Shown here: positions 32,839 to 45,079 of the stretch, piece by piece
How the letters are laid out: every line of letters starts with the position of its first letter
Numbering within the stretch: the first letter of the stretch is position 1
Assembly (NCBI GenBank): GCA_024180945.1
Contig: JAKSGN010000006.1
Location: forward strand, 496,001-560,000
DNA length: 64,000 nt
DNA from: Macrophomina tecta
Lineage: Eukaryota > Ascomycota > Dothideomycetes > Botryosphaeriales > Botryosphaeriaceae
Reading direction: 5' to 3'
Notes under the pieces: model-generated
The model's input: only the letters and a program-made list of their open reading frames with translations
The model's database searches: none
What the model was told of the DNA's origin: nothing
Made by a program: the position numbers and the translations under genes

Positions 32839-34715
32839 TCAATATATGTATCTGAAGTTGGTGTTCTCAAAATCCGTGCGGTCCTCTGCTTCCGTGCTCA
32901 GACTGGGGTCTTCCAGCGCAGCGACCGGCTTGCCGTAAATACCATCCCGTCTCCGGTTCTCGACTACGCAGATCAGGCCATAGATGACTCCTGTAGCTGC
33001 CATGATGGCGAAGCAGCACAGCATGGCGCTGATTCCGAGCGGGTAGTGCGGACTCTGGCTTTCCTGGAAGAATTGGGGGCCGACGATGTTGCCGACAGCT
33101 GCATCGGGAGATCAGTATGGTATTGGCTATCGGAATCAGCGCTCATGCAAGCTTACCGTAGAACACCGCGACGGACACAGAGCAGAAGCTCTTCTTGGTC
33201 TCGCCGGCGGTATTCGATGACTGGAGGCTGAGCATCAACACCCACGACACGTTGTAGAACCCCATAAGGTAGACACCGGACAGCGATGCCGAGCGTTGGG
33301 TTTGCACGTCGAGAACTGTGGATTCACAAATCAGTGGCTGAGCCGGGTGTATTCTTGAATTTTATCTTACCGTGGATCATCACCGCACCGGCCAAAGCTG
33401 GTAGCGTCCCCACTACCCAGAGAATGCAGCGGATATTAGGGATGAAGAATGCGAGCGTCGTACAGAAGACCTGGGCCACGAGCGCTACAGCTGCCTGTGG
33501 CGTTGCCATCAAAGTTGTCTTGGACTGTGAGAAGCCATAGCCGGCAATGATCAGAGGATTGAACTGGCAAAGGTCAGAATGTCAGCTATCGTCCACGTGT
33601 TTCTAATCGCCAGGGAGCTGGTTGCTTTCTGGCGCCCAACTCTATGGCTCTTACATTGGTGATTCCAGCGTTCGTAATTGACTGCGCAATGGTGAAAACA
33701 ACCACACACCAATACTTCGGATCCTGGACGGCCTCCCAGATGTGCGCCGATTTCCAGTCCCTGTGTTTCTTGGCCTCCGTCTGGTTTTCGGCCGTGCGGA
33801 TAAATGCGGCTTTCTTTTCCTGTGCAGAGAAAAACCAGGCTTTCTCTGGGCGATCTGGCAAAGCGACGAAGACCAAGATGCCATAGCCCATAGTCACAGC
33901 GCCGTATATCAGGAAGATATATTTCCAAGTCGGAAGACTCCCGTTGATCTTGCCGATGGCGTAGCTGAGGATGCCACCGAATATACCCTGGGGCCGTTAA
34001 CTCCTGCTGACAGTCTCAACAACTCGAGCTGGAAATCCTATATGACCTACCGCAAAAGTGTTGTACCACAGCGCTGTCCGCAATGGCTGCTCCTCCCTCC
34101 GCCACCACATCGAGTTCATCATCATCAACGCCGGAAGGATCCCAGCCTCGAAGACGCCGAGCAGGAAGCGGACCGTTGCGAGGCCGCCGAAGTTATGACA
34201 GGCCGCCATGCAGCATAGGCACAAGCCCCAGCAGAAAAGGCAGAATCCAATGTACTTGCCGATTGGAATCTTGGGCAGGAGCCACAATGTTGGAAATTCG
34301 GCCGCAAGCTGTTGTGACCAGCCTGAGTCAGCACCCACAGCCGAGATAAGGAGACAGGACGCGACTTGGGGAACACATGTAGCCGAAGTAGAAAATGCTT
34401 CCCAGCCAGCTGTACTCCTGGCCCTTGAGGTTGGCGTCCTTCTTCATGCCCCAGACAGCGGCGTATGCCATTCCGTTCTGCTCGCCATAGCTTAGCTTCC
34501 AAGCACAAAGAATACGGCACGCCGCTCGGTTCACCCACCTTGTCCAGGAAAGCGAGCGTGGAAGTCAGGACGATCAGCGGGAGAACGATGAGATCGGTTT
34601 TGAGCAACAGCCTCCTATTCACCGTGGAGCTTGCGAACTCCTGCATCCCGTCTCCAGGGAGCGCAGCCACATCCTGGCTTGCAGAGAGCTTCTGGCTGTC
34701 CGGTGTCTCTGTCAT
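32839..34715 (-). CDS. MFS transporter, anion:cation symporter type, possibly disrupted at one splice site
   Basis: Seven exons: 34715-34539, 34477-about 34379, 34308-34051, 33987-33655, 33563-33371, 33315-33157 and 33098-32839. Family motifs are clear: TLAFLDK, EYSWLGSIFYFGY, LWLLPKIPIGKYIGF, SMWWRREEQPLRTALWYNTFA, GGILSYAIG and WKYIFLIYGAVTMGYG. The start at 34715 was preferred to 34889 because the extra N-terminus looks non-native. To read FGY directly into LAAEFPT, exon 2 must end before 34378-34377, where the donor reads AT instead of GT. The usable GT two bases on shifts the frame. The gene may therefore be damaged, or the base may be an error. It converges with the Zn2Cys6 gene and diverges from the aminotransferase. 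Confidence 0.82.
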
Positions 34716-35532
34716 GTCCGCGTCAAACGCCGCAGCATCCCAAGCTCTTCGCTCAATTTCGGTTCTTTCCACACTCGTGACTGCTAATGCCTGGTGGACA
34801 AGGGTTTTACGAATAAGCACGAGCAAGCAACCACAAGAAAAGGAGGCGAAAAGATGAAGAAAAAGCGAGACAAAAACGGTCCAAGGCAAAAGTATAAACC
34901 GGCCAGGGGGCTGTCAAGTCATCACTCGGACCGGGATACGAGCGTCCTCTCGCGCGTCCATGATCGCAACTCGCTGGCTTTTTATCGCCGAGGGAATCAC
35001 ACCGTCCCACTATTGCGTGCTCGAAAACTCTTAGTCTGGGTTTCTGAGAGAGGAAAGGAGATTGAAAAACTGTCGAAGCAACGCGGCATCAAACTTGCTG
35101 GTGCTGGTCGCCCCTCGGACCCGTCCGCGACCTGCCGGACGGCCGACCGGGGTGCGCCAGCGGGGGCGGACCAATGGGAGCGCGGCGAGGGATGACGTGC
35201 TTCGGTGGTGTCCGCCGAGCTCGCTGCTGGGAGGGGAAGGCGGTGTCCGTTCGGTATACCTTGAGCAACACGTATTCCCCGTTTTGGAAGTTGGGGTGTT
35301 CGGCGCGGGCCGAGATATGCCAACGGTGCGCGGACAGGTGAATGCAGCTTTGGGCTGTCCGGGCGCGGAGAAGGCTTCGTAAGCCCCTTGAGGAGGCGCT
35401 TTTGCTCGGCTTCAGGGAGGGGCGGGCTGGAGAGGTATATATACGCGGTCTCCCGGCGTGGCGGAGATACGTACCTCGTCTTTCGACGTGCCGCTGCCGC
35501 GTTCTGGCGTATCTCTCTATACTACCCTGGGA
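34716..35532. promoter_or_regulatory. Divergent promoter of the MFS transporter and aminotransferase genes
   Basis: An 817-bp interval between the two start codons. A TATATATA box at 35436-35443 serves the aminotransferase, 90 bp before its ATG. GC-rich segments with CGG triplets (for example 35100-35175) could host Zn2Cys6 sites, but no specific operator can be assigned. Confidence 0.5.
35436..35443 (+). promoter_or_regulatory. TATA box of the aminotransferase gene
   Basis: TATATATA is 90 bp upstream of the ATG at 35533. Confidence 0.6.
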
Positions 35533-36795
35533 ATGGCGCCTCACACTGGTTCAGGCGCGACGCATGCGGTGATTCCAAACAAGAAGAATGAGACTATCTT
35601 GGTACTTCCCACATGGACGGAGAGTTGGCACGGGCGTGGATGTTGACGATAGTCTACTTCGCAGATTGGAATGCGAGATGGAGTGACTGGCAAGTTCGAG
35701 CTCCGGCACCGCCATGAGGCCACCGTCTCGGTCTTCGACTCCAACTTTCTGATAGGAGATGGCATCTGGGTGAGCAGGTGACTTCCCACGCCCAATCACT
35801 TCCCCGCGCTCTCTTCCTTCTTCGTCTCTGAGGAGTGGGCGTATTGGCCAACAAAAACACTTACCCTCCAATATCTGCACCGACACTTTCACCTCACTCC
35901 CCCTGCACCCTCACCACACCGAGCACCAAACCGCCGCTTCTAACATTCCGCGCCCCCGCAGGAGAGTCTCCGTGTCGTACGCGGGCGCGTGCAATTCGCT
36001 CGCGACCACCTCGACCGGCTATACCAATCGGCCAAAGCTCTAATGTTCCCGCTCGGCCTGCCCAAGGCCGCGCTGCTCGCCCTGATCCACGCGACCGTCG
36101 ACGCCAACCCGGGCATGCGCGAGGACGAGCACGTGCACGTGCGCCTGGTCGTCAGCCGCGGCCTCAAGACGACGCCCTACCAGAACCCGTCCGTCAACGT
36201 CGGCCTGCCGCTCATCGTCATCATCCCCGAGTACAAGGCGGCGGCGCCGGCCGCGCGGAAAGGGTTGCGCCTGGCGACGTCGCACGTGCGTCGCGGGACG
36301 CCGGACGTCAAGGACGAGATGTGGAATCATGTGAGCAAGGCGACCGACGTGACGGCGTGCATAGGCGCGAATGTGGTGGGCGCGGATGAGGCGCTGATGC
36401 TGGATCCGCATGGGTTCGTGAAGACGTGCAATTCGACGAATTTTTTCATTGTGCGTGGCGGCGAGGTGTGGGCGCCGACGAGGAGTTACCAGATGCATGG
36501 CGTCACGCGGCAGAAGACGATCGATGTGTGCAGGGCGAATGGCATTGTGGTGAGGGAGATGGATTTCACCTTGACGGAAACGTATGGGGCGGATGAGGCT
36601 TTTTGCACTGGGACATTTGCCGGGCACATTGCCGTGAGTGAGATTGACGGAAGGCCGATTGGGGAGGGAGAGGGGGGGATGGGTCCGGTGACGAGAAGGG
36701 TGAATGCGTTGTACAAGAAGTTGGTCGAGGAAGATGTGAGACGGACCAGGGAAGAAATCGAGGCTGAAGTCGCAGGCCGGCGCTCGAAGCTTTGA
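35533..36795 (+). CDS. PLP-dependent class IV aminotransferase (branched-chain / D-amino-acid type)
   Basis: Three exons (35533-35601, 35665-35769, 35962-36795) encode 335 aa. The fold-type IV pattern is complete: VSVFDSNFLIGDGIWESLRV at the N-terminal junction, then FARDHLDRLYQSAKAL, the PLP-binding Lys expected in NHVSKATDV, and GADEALMLDPHGFVKTCNST with the cofactor-contacting segment. TRQKTIDVCRANGI and EAFCTGTFAGHIAVSEIDG follow. This matches fungal aminotransferases related to branched-chain and D-alanine transaminases; the amino-donor is not resolved. The first two exons were recovered from phase and family pattern; the ORF from the internal ATG at 35989 lacks the N-terminal subdomain. 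Probably co-regulated with the adjacent transporter. Confidence 0.88.
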
Positions 36796-39700
36796 TAACT
36801 GATTCAGGTAGGCAGCCATTGGGAGTATTCAACAGGCGATTAGCCAAGATAAAATTCATGGAAATGGACGCCTCGGTTTAGTAATAAAGACCTGTAAGCC
36901 CTCTTCATGATACGAACACATGGTATCCGCTCTCTATCGAGAACTGGCTGTCAATAAACCAATAGGCAGAGGTGCTCGTTTTCTGATTTTAACCTATGCT
37001 CCCGCACAAGCAGGACTGCTTTGGATGTTTTACAGACACAGTGACTTTTGCCCTACGAAGGACTAGAAAGTACCCTCCCAGCCGGGCATTCAAGGTTGTA
37101 AGTTGCATGTTTCCGGATTGGGTCATGCAGATTGACCGTGCGCTTGGAGTGAAACATGACAAGGTAAGCACCAAAAGGTAGCCCATAATTGTTTGGCAGA
37201 GCATCATGAGCAGAAAAGCGTGCCAACATGGGGTAATTGCTGGAAATGCGGAGGCGAGCGTTGGCCGGAAAATCCTAGCAATTGCCACGATGAGTGATTG
37301 GACGTCCGACGCACCTGTCCGTCACTTATCTTCGCGCCCGGTTTACTAATCCTGCTAGCTTTCACTCGGCTGAACATCTGTCTTTGCTCTTTAGCAGCCT
37401 TTCCATCGCAAGGTTTTTCAATTCACAAGAACTTTGTTGACTTTCCACATTACTTCATAACGCTTATCGTAGATCAGACAGCCGTTAACTTTGTCCCACA
37501 GTCACATGTGGTCCATCTGATTCCGCTGTCGCGCGTTCCAAGATCTCGGAAGGATTCCAGTGATACACACCAGTATGGAAACATTCCGCTTCAGCTCGGC
37601 AGCAATTTCTGATATTATACGTTCGATTGGAGGTGATATACCGGCATGCTTTTCAGGAGGCCTTCGCTGTCGCTCGTTGAGTGGCCACATGGCTTTTTGC
37701 TGCCATCGTGGGGACGGGGAGAGCAGGAAAAGGCTGACTCGCGAAGAGGCGGACGTGACCAAACGGTGCCTGGAAGTGAGAAGTAATGAGAATAGTTGAC
37801 GACTGAGCAACTTGCCAGTGTCGGTGGACGAATCTGGGAAGAGCAGCATGCTGGCGCTGATGGGTGGTCTGACTAGAGAACGATGTTGGCAAGAGGAGCC
37901 TGCTGGTGAATTAGGCTAGAAAGAGGGGAGGTGCGTATCGCGCACATTGGATGCTTAACGGCGTCGAGTCAGCCGTAACGCCATCGCGATAATGGTTGCA
38001 TAAAATGGATAAGCTCCTGAACCTTGTTCTTTTGAATCACTGCTAAACATGGGCAGCAGAAGGCTGCTCATGCTCAGAGAAGGAACACCAGCCCGACTTA
38101 AAGCAAGGCGATATCAAGTCTGGGAAGCCAGATCACATGCAGTCTTGTCGGGGTTGATCTGCAATGTTGCCAAGGACTCGGGCTTCGCAGATCAGGGCTG
38201 AGGTCACAGACATAGTCTCGAAGCTATAGGATTGTTAAGCGGATTAGAGGTGAGCAAGAAGAGTTGCCGGATTCCGTGAGATTTGGCGAGATGCGTTTCA
38301 TGATGTCGTCACGCGGAGATGTGCGAAGAATACGGCCGAGCTAAGAGATCTGCATATCTATCCACAACTACCGTGGCTGTCTGAGCAGGTCATTGGAGAA
38401 AGCCAAAGGCGGAGGAGGTGGGAGAGGAGGGAGATGCGGTAATTAATTGGCAGACCCTGCATGATGGGAGGACGACAGCCCGCGAATGGGCAGCCAGCGG
38501 CGGTAGATATTATTAGACGCCCAATTTGCAGCATCATGCTCTTATGTCCGATTGGCTCGCCTGTGCCTCGACGGACGGACAAGTCACACCCTCTCCGGCG
38601 GAGGCATGCAGCGGAGGAGCGCGCGGGAAGCGAGCCGTGGACGGGCTGGGGAGAGGAGCTGACAAGCAACATGCGGGGGCGTGGAGGCCTGTGTAGATGG
38701 TATGTACATGCTATAGCCAGAGTCCAGTTGGCCCCACACGCGCAGCCTCATGACGACGCGTTTGCATGTGACCCGGAGCTGGCTCATGCTGCACGTCTCC
38801 CCGCAGTGGGCAAGCACAGGCCGCACTTTCAATAGAGCTACGAGTCGGGCATGATCCACCTGAAGGTTCGTCAGGAGAGCCCGGTCGGCCTCAACCGGCG
38901 GGCATACGGGGCTCCAATTGGAGCCGGGAGGTTTAAAAACGGCACCATATGAGTTCGATCATCGGCAGTCTCGCCAATTTCGACGCATAGGCCCAGAGGT
39001 GGCGAAGTGAGGCAGTTGGTAACAGGGCGAGAGTCAGATCCGGGGGCCAGTCAGCAGCCGGCTAACCGCGACGGGCAGTGGTGATGGACGCTTCTAGTCA
39101 GCCGGGGCAATTTTACATTTCAAATTGCGTTGTGCGCTGCGCCGGCCTGCTGGCTGCGCAACGCCTCACCGGTAGACGGCGACCGTTCCTAGCGGTGGCC
39201 GACGGAGCTTTGCGGGCTGAATGGGCGACGGGCCGCTGGCCTGATACGGCGCGTGGAGGAGGAGGAGGAGGAGGAGGAGGATTCGGTCGACGGACTGTGC
39301 CGCCCCCAATACCGCAGGGTCGCTGCGCCAGCAGAGCGCCCTGCCATCTCGCCACCGGGCAGCAGCACCGCCGCCGCCGCAACGACGCAAGCAGCACGGA
39401 GCGCGGGGGGTGATGAGGATCAGCCCTCGGGTGCATTGTGGTGAGATCGGCGGACAGCAGCTGTCGTCCGCAGTGCCATGTGGCATCCATGCCCACCGTC
39501 GACCGCCACGGCCCACTGCTAGACACTCGCGCTTTACCGACTCGGCTGCCCCAGCCTTCCGGGCTCGCCTTTGGCCTCTTGGCCACAACGGCCGCTGACT
39601 CTGCCGTCAGCAGCTTGGCCGCGGCCCGCGTCGACGCCGCCGCGTCCTCCCCCCGGCCGGCCACCGTCGCAGCAGCAGCGCGTCGACGAGCCTCGGCGCG

Positions 39701-40063
39701 GGCGGTGGCAGCTTATCAAGGGCGCCGCTGGGCTGAGGCTCGGTGGGCCCTGCAGCGCGCCTGCCTGCCCTGGTCACCCCCGGCTCCATTGGCAGCTCGC
39801 CCTCCGTCAATCTCACACTGCCCTCCAATGACTCCCCAGCCCCAGCGCCATCCGCCTGCGCACCACCGCTCACGCCAGCAGACAAAGCCTGCCATCCCTG
39901 GTGATTGCCCGCCCAGACCGAACCCCCCGGCCCGCTCCAGCGCGCGTTTCCCGGGGACGTGAGCATGCTCCGTTAAATGCACACCCTCACCCGCGCCCTC
40001 CTCCGCACGCCTTGAGTCCTCCCAAAGCACCCTCGCCGCTCGCCACCCCGCAGAGGACGGACA
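36796..40063. other. Long intergenic region, no gene recognised
   Basis: About 3.3 kb. Two weak signals are noted: a P-loop-like stretch (plus strand, about 37818-37878) and a TTTAAAAA box at 38931. The right third (39.1-40.0 kb) is very GC-rich with a GGA repeat and overlapping frames on both strands. I cannot support a gene. Confidence 0.45.
39255..39281 (+). repeat. GGA trinucleotide repeat
   Basis: Nine perfect GGA units. Confidence 0.95.
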
Positions 40064-42049
40064 ATGGGCTCCAAAAGCCTCACCAATGTGGTCACGCAGA
40101 ACTCCATCGCCCTCAATGCCTACATCTACGGGTATGCTCGCCCTCGCGCTCCCCTCGCCTTTCCCGACCCGCCTGCTGACCTCACAAGCTATGCTGGCCA
40201 CTCATTGGTCACTCCGCATGCCCCGCTCCAGCAGCTATGGTGGACCCAGGAGCGCATTGACGCCAAGGTGACGGCCGATTTCGTGGCCTCCCGCCTGCGC
40301 AAAGAGGAGCGCGAAATGCTCGACAATCCCCTGGCGTTCGGAGACGGCCTCACCGACGACACCTATCTGGAGTGGATCATGGATCGTGCCAAGAGGTTTT
40401 TTCTGATCTTGTGCGAAGTGGGAGTCCCTGATCAGATTTTCGGCGTCATTGACGACTCGTGGGACGACGAGGACCTGCCTATTTCGCTGGACACCGTTGA
40501 GCGGCTCGCCCTATCACGCAAGAAAGACGACCACCTGAACCGGAAATTCTACCAGACTCAATTCACCTTCCTGCTGCGGGAGCTCCACCGAGGCGCTCAC
40601 ATAGACTATGGTCCCAACGAGGTAATTCCCATTGAGCACGTCTACAGACTCCCCCCGGCCGCCGCACTCCAGCACTGGCCGCGGGTGCACCTCCCGAAAC
40701 GGCCCCACGAGGTCTTCGTCCGCAGACGCATCTCCTTTGGCGACGACGCTGAGGCAGAAAAGGAGGAGTTCTTGAAGGAAGTTGCTGCCGCCCAGGAGGT
40801 CCAACACCCGCACATTGCTCCCGTCTGGGCTTCGTACACGTCCAAGGGAAATGGCTTCATTATCTCTCCCTTTGTAGGGCAGCATACCCTCAAGTCTTTC
40901 ATCGACCACAGAACGCCACCGCAGTACATGAAGTTGGATCCGTCAGACCGTCGCCTTCTCCTGTTCAACTGGATCAATTGCTTGGCGGATGCTGTTGCGA
41001 CGCTTCATGGCCATGGTCTTACCCACGGAGCCATCAGCCCTTCGAATATTCTCATCGACGAGCGCAATGACATTGCCTTTTGCGACATCGGCTCACTCAA
41101 GTCGCTGCAACGGGACAAGAAAATACCGCCAGAGGAGGTGTACAATTACGTGGCGCCGGAAGCCCACGAACAGAGCCTGTCTAATCTCTTAGCGCCAACG
41201 GCAAGTCCTTCAAAGCCCAAGCGCAGGGCATCCATGGACAGCGAGGCATCATCCCACGGCTCGCAGAACAGCGTCAAGACTACCAAGACCGCCAGAAGAA
41301 TCAATCACATGGCAAGTGCCAGCCTCGCGGCTTTCGACTTCGGCTTCAACAAGACCCCTGCGAAACCGGACGATGCACTTGCAGCCACCAACTTTGCTGA
41401 CGTATTCTCCTTGGGCTGCATCTTCCTCGATATCCTCACGTTCATGGTAAAGAAGAAACCGTCGGACTTTGTGAAGCACCGGACAACGAAGCACAAAACT
41501 CCCGGCAAAAGTGGCTCGCGCAGTGATTCTTCTTTCCATGCCAATATTGATAAGCTTCATACCTGGGTTGACCACCTTGACAACGTGGCCATGGAACATG
41601 AAGAAATCCACTTCCGCGCCTTCAGACCGCTTCTTGGGCTTATCAGGGATATGGTGCAGCCGGTTCCCGAGGCTCGCCCATCCTCTTTCAGTATTGCAGA
41701 CCGTCTTCGCGACATTCTGGCCGATCACGGGGGATTCGTCAACCTCCATTGCGAGCCGCATGAGTTGCGGATTGGACATTTACAAAATGGACCTATTTCT
41801 CCTCGATCAGATCTACATGATATTCCCGAGGATGGTGTTGAGGACGACGAGTCTTTCAGCGGGGATGATGCCTACACGGTCGCCGATGGAGCTACTTTGC
41901 GCTACTCGGTGGCAGACTCTGTGGTGAGCGATACAACGGCCGTCGGATCAATGCGGACGCTGAGCATCAGACCAAAGTCTATTGTGTCCGCCTTCCATGA
42001 GATGCCAATTCCATGGGGAAGGAAGAATTCGCGGGATGTCGAGACATGA
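40064..42049 (+). CDS. Protein-kinase-fold protein, probable pseudokinase
   Basis: Two exons (40064-40131 and 40189-42049); the 57-bp intron is a multiple of three and open, but has clean GT-AG signals and a GCTGAC branch site. The spliced product is 642 aa. An N-terminal region of about 200 residues is followed by a kinase-like domain: EVQHPHIAPVWASY, LADAVATLHGHGLTHGAISP, SNILIDERNDIAFCDIGSL, YNYVAPEAHEQ, FADVFSLGCIFLDIL and a C-lobe ending near ARPSSF. The catalytic loop reads HGAISPSN instead of HRDLKPxN, so the catalytic Asp and Lys are missing; the metal-binding Asp is present in CDIG. I infer a scaffold or regulatory role rather than phosphotransfer. The tail is acidic and Ser-rich. 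Confidence 0.85.
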   Translation: MGSKSLTNVVTQNSIALNAYIYGYARPRAPLAFPDPPADLTSYAGHSLVTPHAPLQQLWWTQERIDAKVTADFVASRLRKEEREMLDNPLAFGDGLTDDTYLEWIMDRAKRFFLILCEVGVPDQIFGVIDDSWDDEDLPISLDTVERLALSRKKDDHLNRKFYQTQFTFLLRELHRGAHIDYGPNEVIPIEHVYRLPPAAALQHWPRVHLPKRPHEVFVRRRISFGDDAEAEKEEFLKEVAAAQEVQHPHIAPVWASYTSKGNGFIISPFVGQHTLKSFIDHRTPPQYMKLDPSDRRLLLFNWINCLADAVATLHGHGLTHGAISPSNILIDERNDIAFCDIGSLKSLQRDKKIPPEEVYNYVAPEAHEQSLSNLLAPTASPSKPKRRASMDSEASSHGSQNSVKTTKTARRINHMASASLAAFDFGFNKTPAKPDDALAATNFADVFSLGCIFLDILTFMVKKKPSDFVKHRTTKHKTPGKSGSRSDSSFHANIDKLHTWVDHLDNVAMEHEEIHFRAFRPLLGLIRDMVQPVPEARPSSFSIADRLRDILADHGGFVNLHCEPHELRIGHLQNGPISPRSDLHDIPEDGVEDDESFSGDDAYTVADGATLRYSVADSVVSDTTAVGSMRTLSIRPKSIVSAFHEMPIPWGRKNSRDVET

Positions 42050-45000
42050 AGCGCCTAGCGGCACATGGAAATCACGAGAACAAATCATCCTGGAACTATC
42101 GGCAGAGTATTTAGTGCCAGGACCCCTTCGCCACTTTTTAAGCACGTCTCGAGGCATATGGTCAAGGAGGGTTTTCCTGCAGCAGGCCCTCTCCGTATCT
42201 TCTCGGGTCGATCATGCTGTGTACAACACAGACGAAACAGCATACGAGGACTATTTTCGAAACGAAGCGCATTCTTCGACGGATTCCTAGGCTGCTCGAA
42301 ACCCGAGCTCTCCAATAATGTCGCCGAGATGCATATGTGGATTACGGTGCGCCTTCTTGGCCCCGGCATGTCCCTGCTGTGCAACTGAGCCTGGTGTGCT
42401 TTCTGCGCCTCGCACCCGATGCACAGCAGGTACAAACCTTGCGCTGGCCACATGTGATCCTCTCCACCGCTGTTAGGTTGGCCGGCCTGTATGATGAGGC
42501 AAACTCATCCTCCAGGGCTAGCCAATTGCTTCAACAATATCGAGAGTTCAGCACCTGAACCTGGCGCGCACTATCTACTTGGAAAATTAGCTTTTTGCCC
42601 TGCCAGTCCGTCTCTGCTAGGGTCGAAGGAGTGCACTTACGATCGCTGATGCGCTTTCCTTTTTCTCATCTTCAATAACGCTGGTACATTGCTACACCAG
42701 AAATCGAACGAGTCTCACGATACCACTATTTTCCCTTGCCCTCTAATTCACTGTTTGCTTTCACCAAGGTGTATTTGCTCTCTCTCTTTCTCTCTCCCCA
42801 TCAATCGAGCGGCGATAAGGCAAGCTACACGTGTTCGAACGGCTACGACAGCTCATTTTTCACGCTACGGCCCTGGCAAGGCAGTACCCTGCAAATCCAT
42901 CCTCACGCCGGGTTATTGGTTGTTCATCCGGATAAGGCGGCGGCAGGGATGTCGGATTTGCCGAAAGGAGCAAGCTGAAACCAATTTCGATTTCGCGCGG
43001 ATCGTTCCGAGGTATGGGGAGTGCCGTCTCGGCGGCGCGCCACCTCAGTCTAGGGACGCGGTTTTAGACGCGGCTCCTATTTAATTTTTTTTTTTTTTTT
43101 TAGATGTCCTTCGCTTTTGAAGCCTCCGTTTCTCTCATTCTTTTTTTTTTTTTCAGGGCAATGGGCAGCGAGGCGATCTGGTGAAGCACCGGTCAACGCT
43201 TCACTTGCTTTTGCTTTCCTTCTTTTGCCGCAAACGATCGGCCGTGCATACTGCATACAACGTAGATACCCCTCAGAGTCTCGTGCATTCCAAGTCAGAA
43301 TCAATCGCCTTAAACTCAAATAATTATCGCTGAACTTAGCTAAATATAGACAAAGCCTAAGCTTTTCATACCAGCATCTACTCTTTCGTTCTTTCTCCGC
43401 CCCTCATACTCTGCCTCACGTGGTAGTGGATCCAACCCCAGATGTTCAGCTTGCACCATAAAATCTCAGAACTGAGTCCAGCGCGGATTTTGCTTTAACT
43501 TGGAAGGTGGCTTCTCCACCGGCCTAGCGGTGGGAGAGGATTGATGGCGTACCGATTAGGGCAGCAGTGAGCTACTTACTCGAGGTATCATTGGTGCGTG
43601 CTGATGAGTCGCATGCTGGTGGATGTATGTAAAGGAAGACGAGAGGCGTGGTATGTTTCGCGCGGGCGACCGGTGGGCACTTCTTTCTCACTCTGGCCGT
43701 TTCGGCTGTTCCAAGGCTGTTCTAGCGCCGTTGAAGCAAGGACGGGGGTTGTATTACTTCCCATATGACCATCTGACGCAATCGATAACAATGAACATGC
43801 TTTCTAAGCTCATTGCAGCGTCCCGGAAGGGGCGCCGGGGGAGTGTTTTGGATAGCGGACACTCGTTGGACGTCAAGCCCAACGAAAGGAAGATGGCCGT
43901 CCGGCAAACGGAGGCTCCGTGTTCAAGTTCATGCAACTCATGTTACTTGCTAGAGGCTACTCCAAAAGTCTGGCCAATATGGAGGAGCCGCCCACGCGCT
44001 GAGAGAGCAGGCTGTGGGCTGCGCTGATGTTCATTTCTATCAGGTAGCCAGAGAGCTCTTTAGCTGCTGGGGGCCCCCCTCCCATAAGCTTCGTATGGCT
44101 GGTGAGATCAGCTAGGTGGTTGAGACCGCTCACTGCTACACCAATAGTGACGGAGACGTCGGCGGTGAGTTTGGCTGCGCAGGCGGCGCGATGTTGGTAA
44201 GTCATTTCAAGCGTTATGGACGGTGCTGAGGTTGAAATAAAGCCTTTTGGCTTAGCTGTCTCGAGCCAGTGGGGCGGGTTATATTGGATTCTGGTGTTTG
44301 ATCCGCGGTGTGGCCTGTACTGTACAAGGTCATCGCCTGGTTCGGGGCGGGAAGACACGGCGAGAGTACCAAAACACAACGCCAAACAGCGAGCGCTATC
44401 CCCATTCAGCGAGCATACAGAGAAGTGGGCGCTAAGAGAAGAAGAAGCAAGAGGAAAGAAAAAGTAAAACTACCCGACTTTGGGGCCAGGCGCCGCCCGT
44501 CTCAACAGAGAGGCAGGCTTGCAGACCCTGGGTTGTCCGAAGTCGAGTAGAGCAGACTCTTGTGCATCCGTCTGTTTTTATGGGTCTCGGACTCCCGTCC
44601 ACCCGGAGCTCCCGTTACCTCTTGCACCACTGGCTTCCCGTAGGAGTAGACGAACCACTGCACCAGTCGTTGGTTCCGGTGAGATAATATAAGGAACGTT
44701 GATGACTCGCTTTATGTACCCAGCTACTCCACCCTCCTGCTCACCACTTTTGAGCTTCTCTGAGGCAGTTTCTTCGCTGCTATACGCAGGAGATCGTGTT
44801 GGTCCTCGGCGAAGGCTGCTCCTGCGGATCCCAGAATTGCTGATTCCCTCGCGACCTCCCTGCCACTCGTCACCTACCCACCCAAAATCCTCATCCGCTG
44901 CTCTGAGGCACTGTCTAGATGAGCCTCCCATTCGGTATCTGAAATCACCGCCGTCTACTGCCGGACCGCGTGACAGGTATTCTGATAGCGCAACACAGCC

Positions 45001-45079
45001 CGAGGAAGAAGGTTACCTACAATCGCACATACGGTTATCTCCCGCCGGCAGCTTACACTGATGGGCACTTGCAATGCCT
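42050..45079. other. Long intergenic region with poly-T tracts, no gene recognised
   Basis: About 3 kb. It contains pyrimidine-rich DNA (42.7-42.8 kb) and two poly-T runs (43085-43102, 18 nt, and 43141-43153, 13 nt), each immediately followed by AG or CAG. Frames of 80-140 codons exist on both strands, without motifs or signal peptides. Confidence 0.45.

Noticed and set aside
36989..37288. A 99-codon minus-strand frame with a hydrophobic start
   Set aside because: The hydrophobic part is not a clean signal peptide and no phased intron or downstream domain supports it.
43081..43160. Poly-T followed by AG or CAG, resembling strong splice acceptors
   Set aside because: No coding exon continues from either AG; treated as simple sequence.
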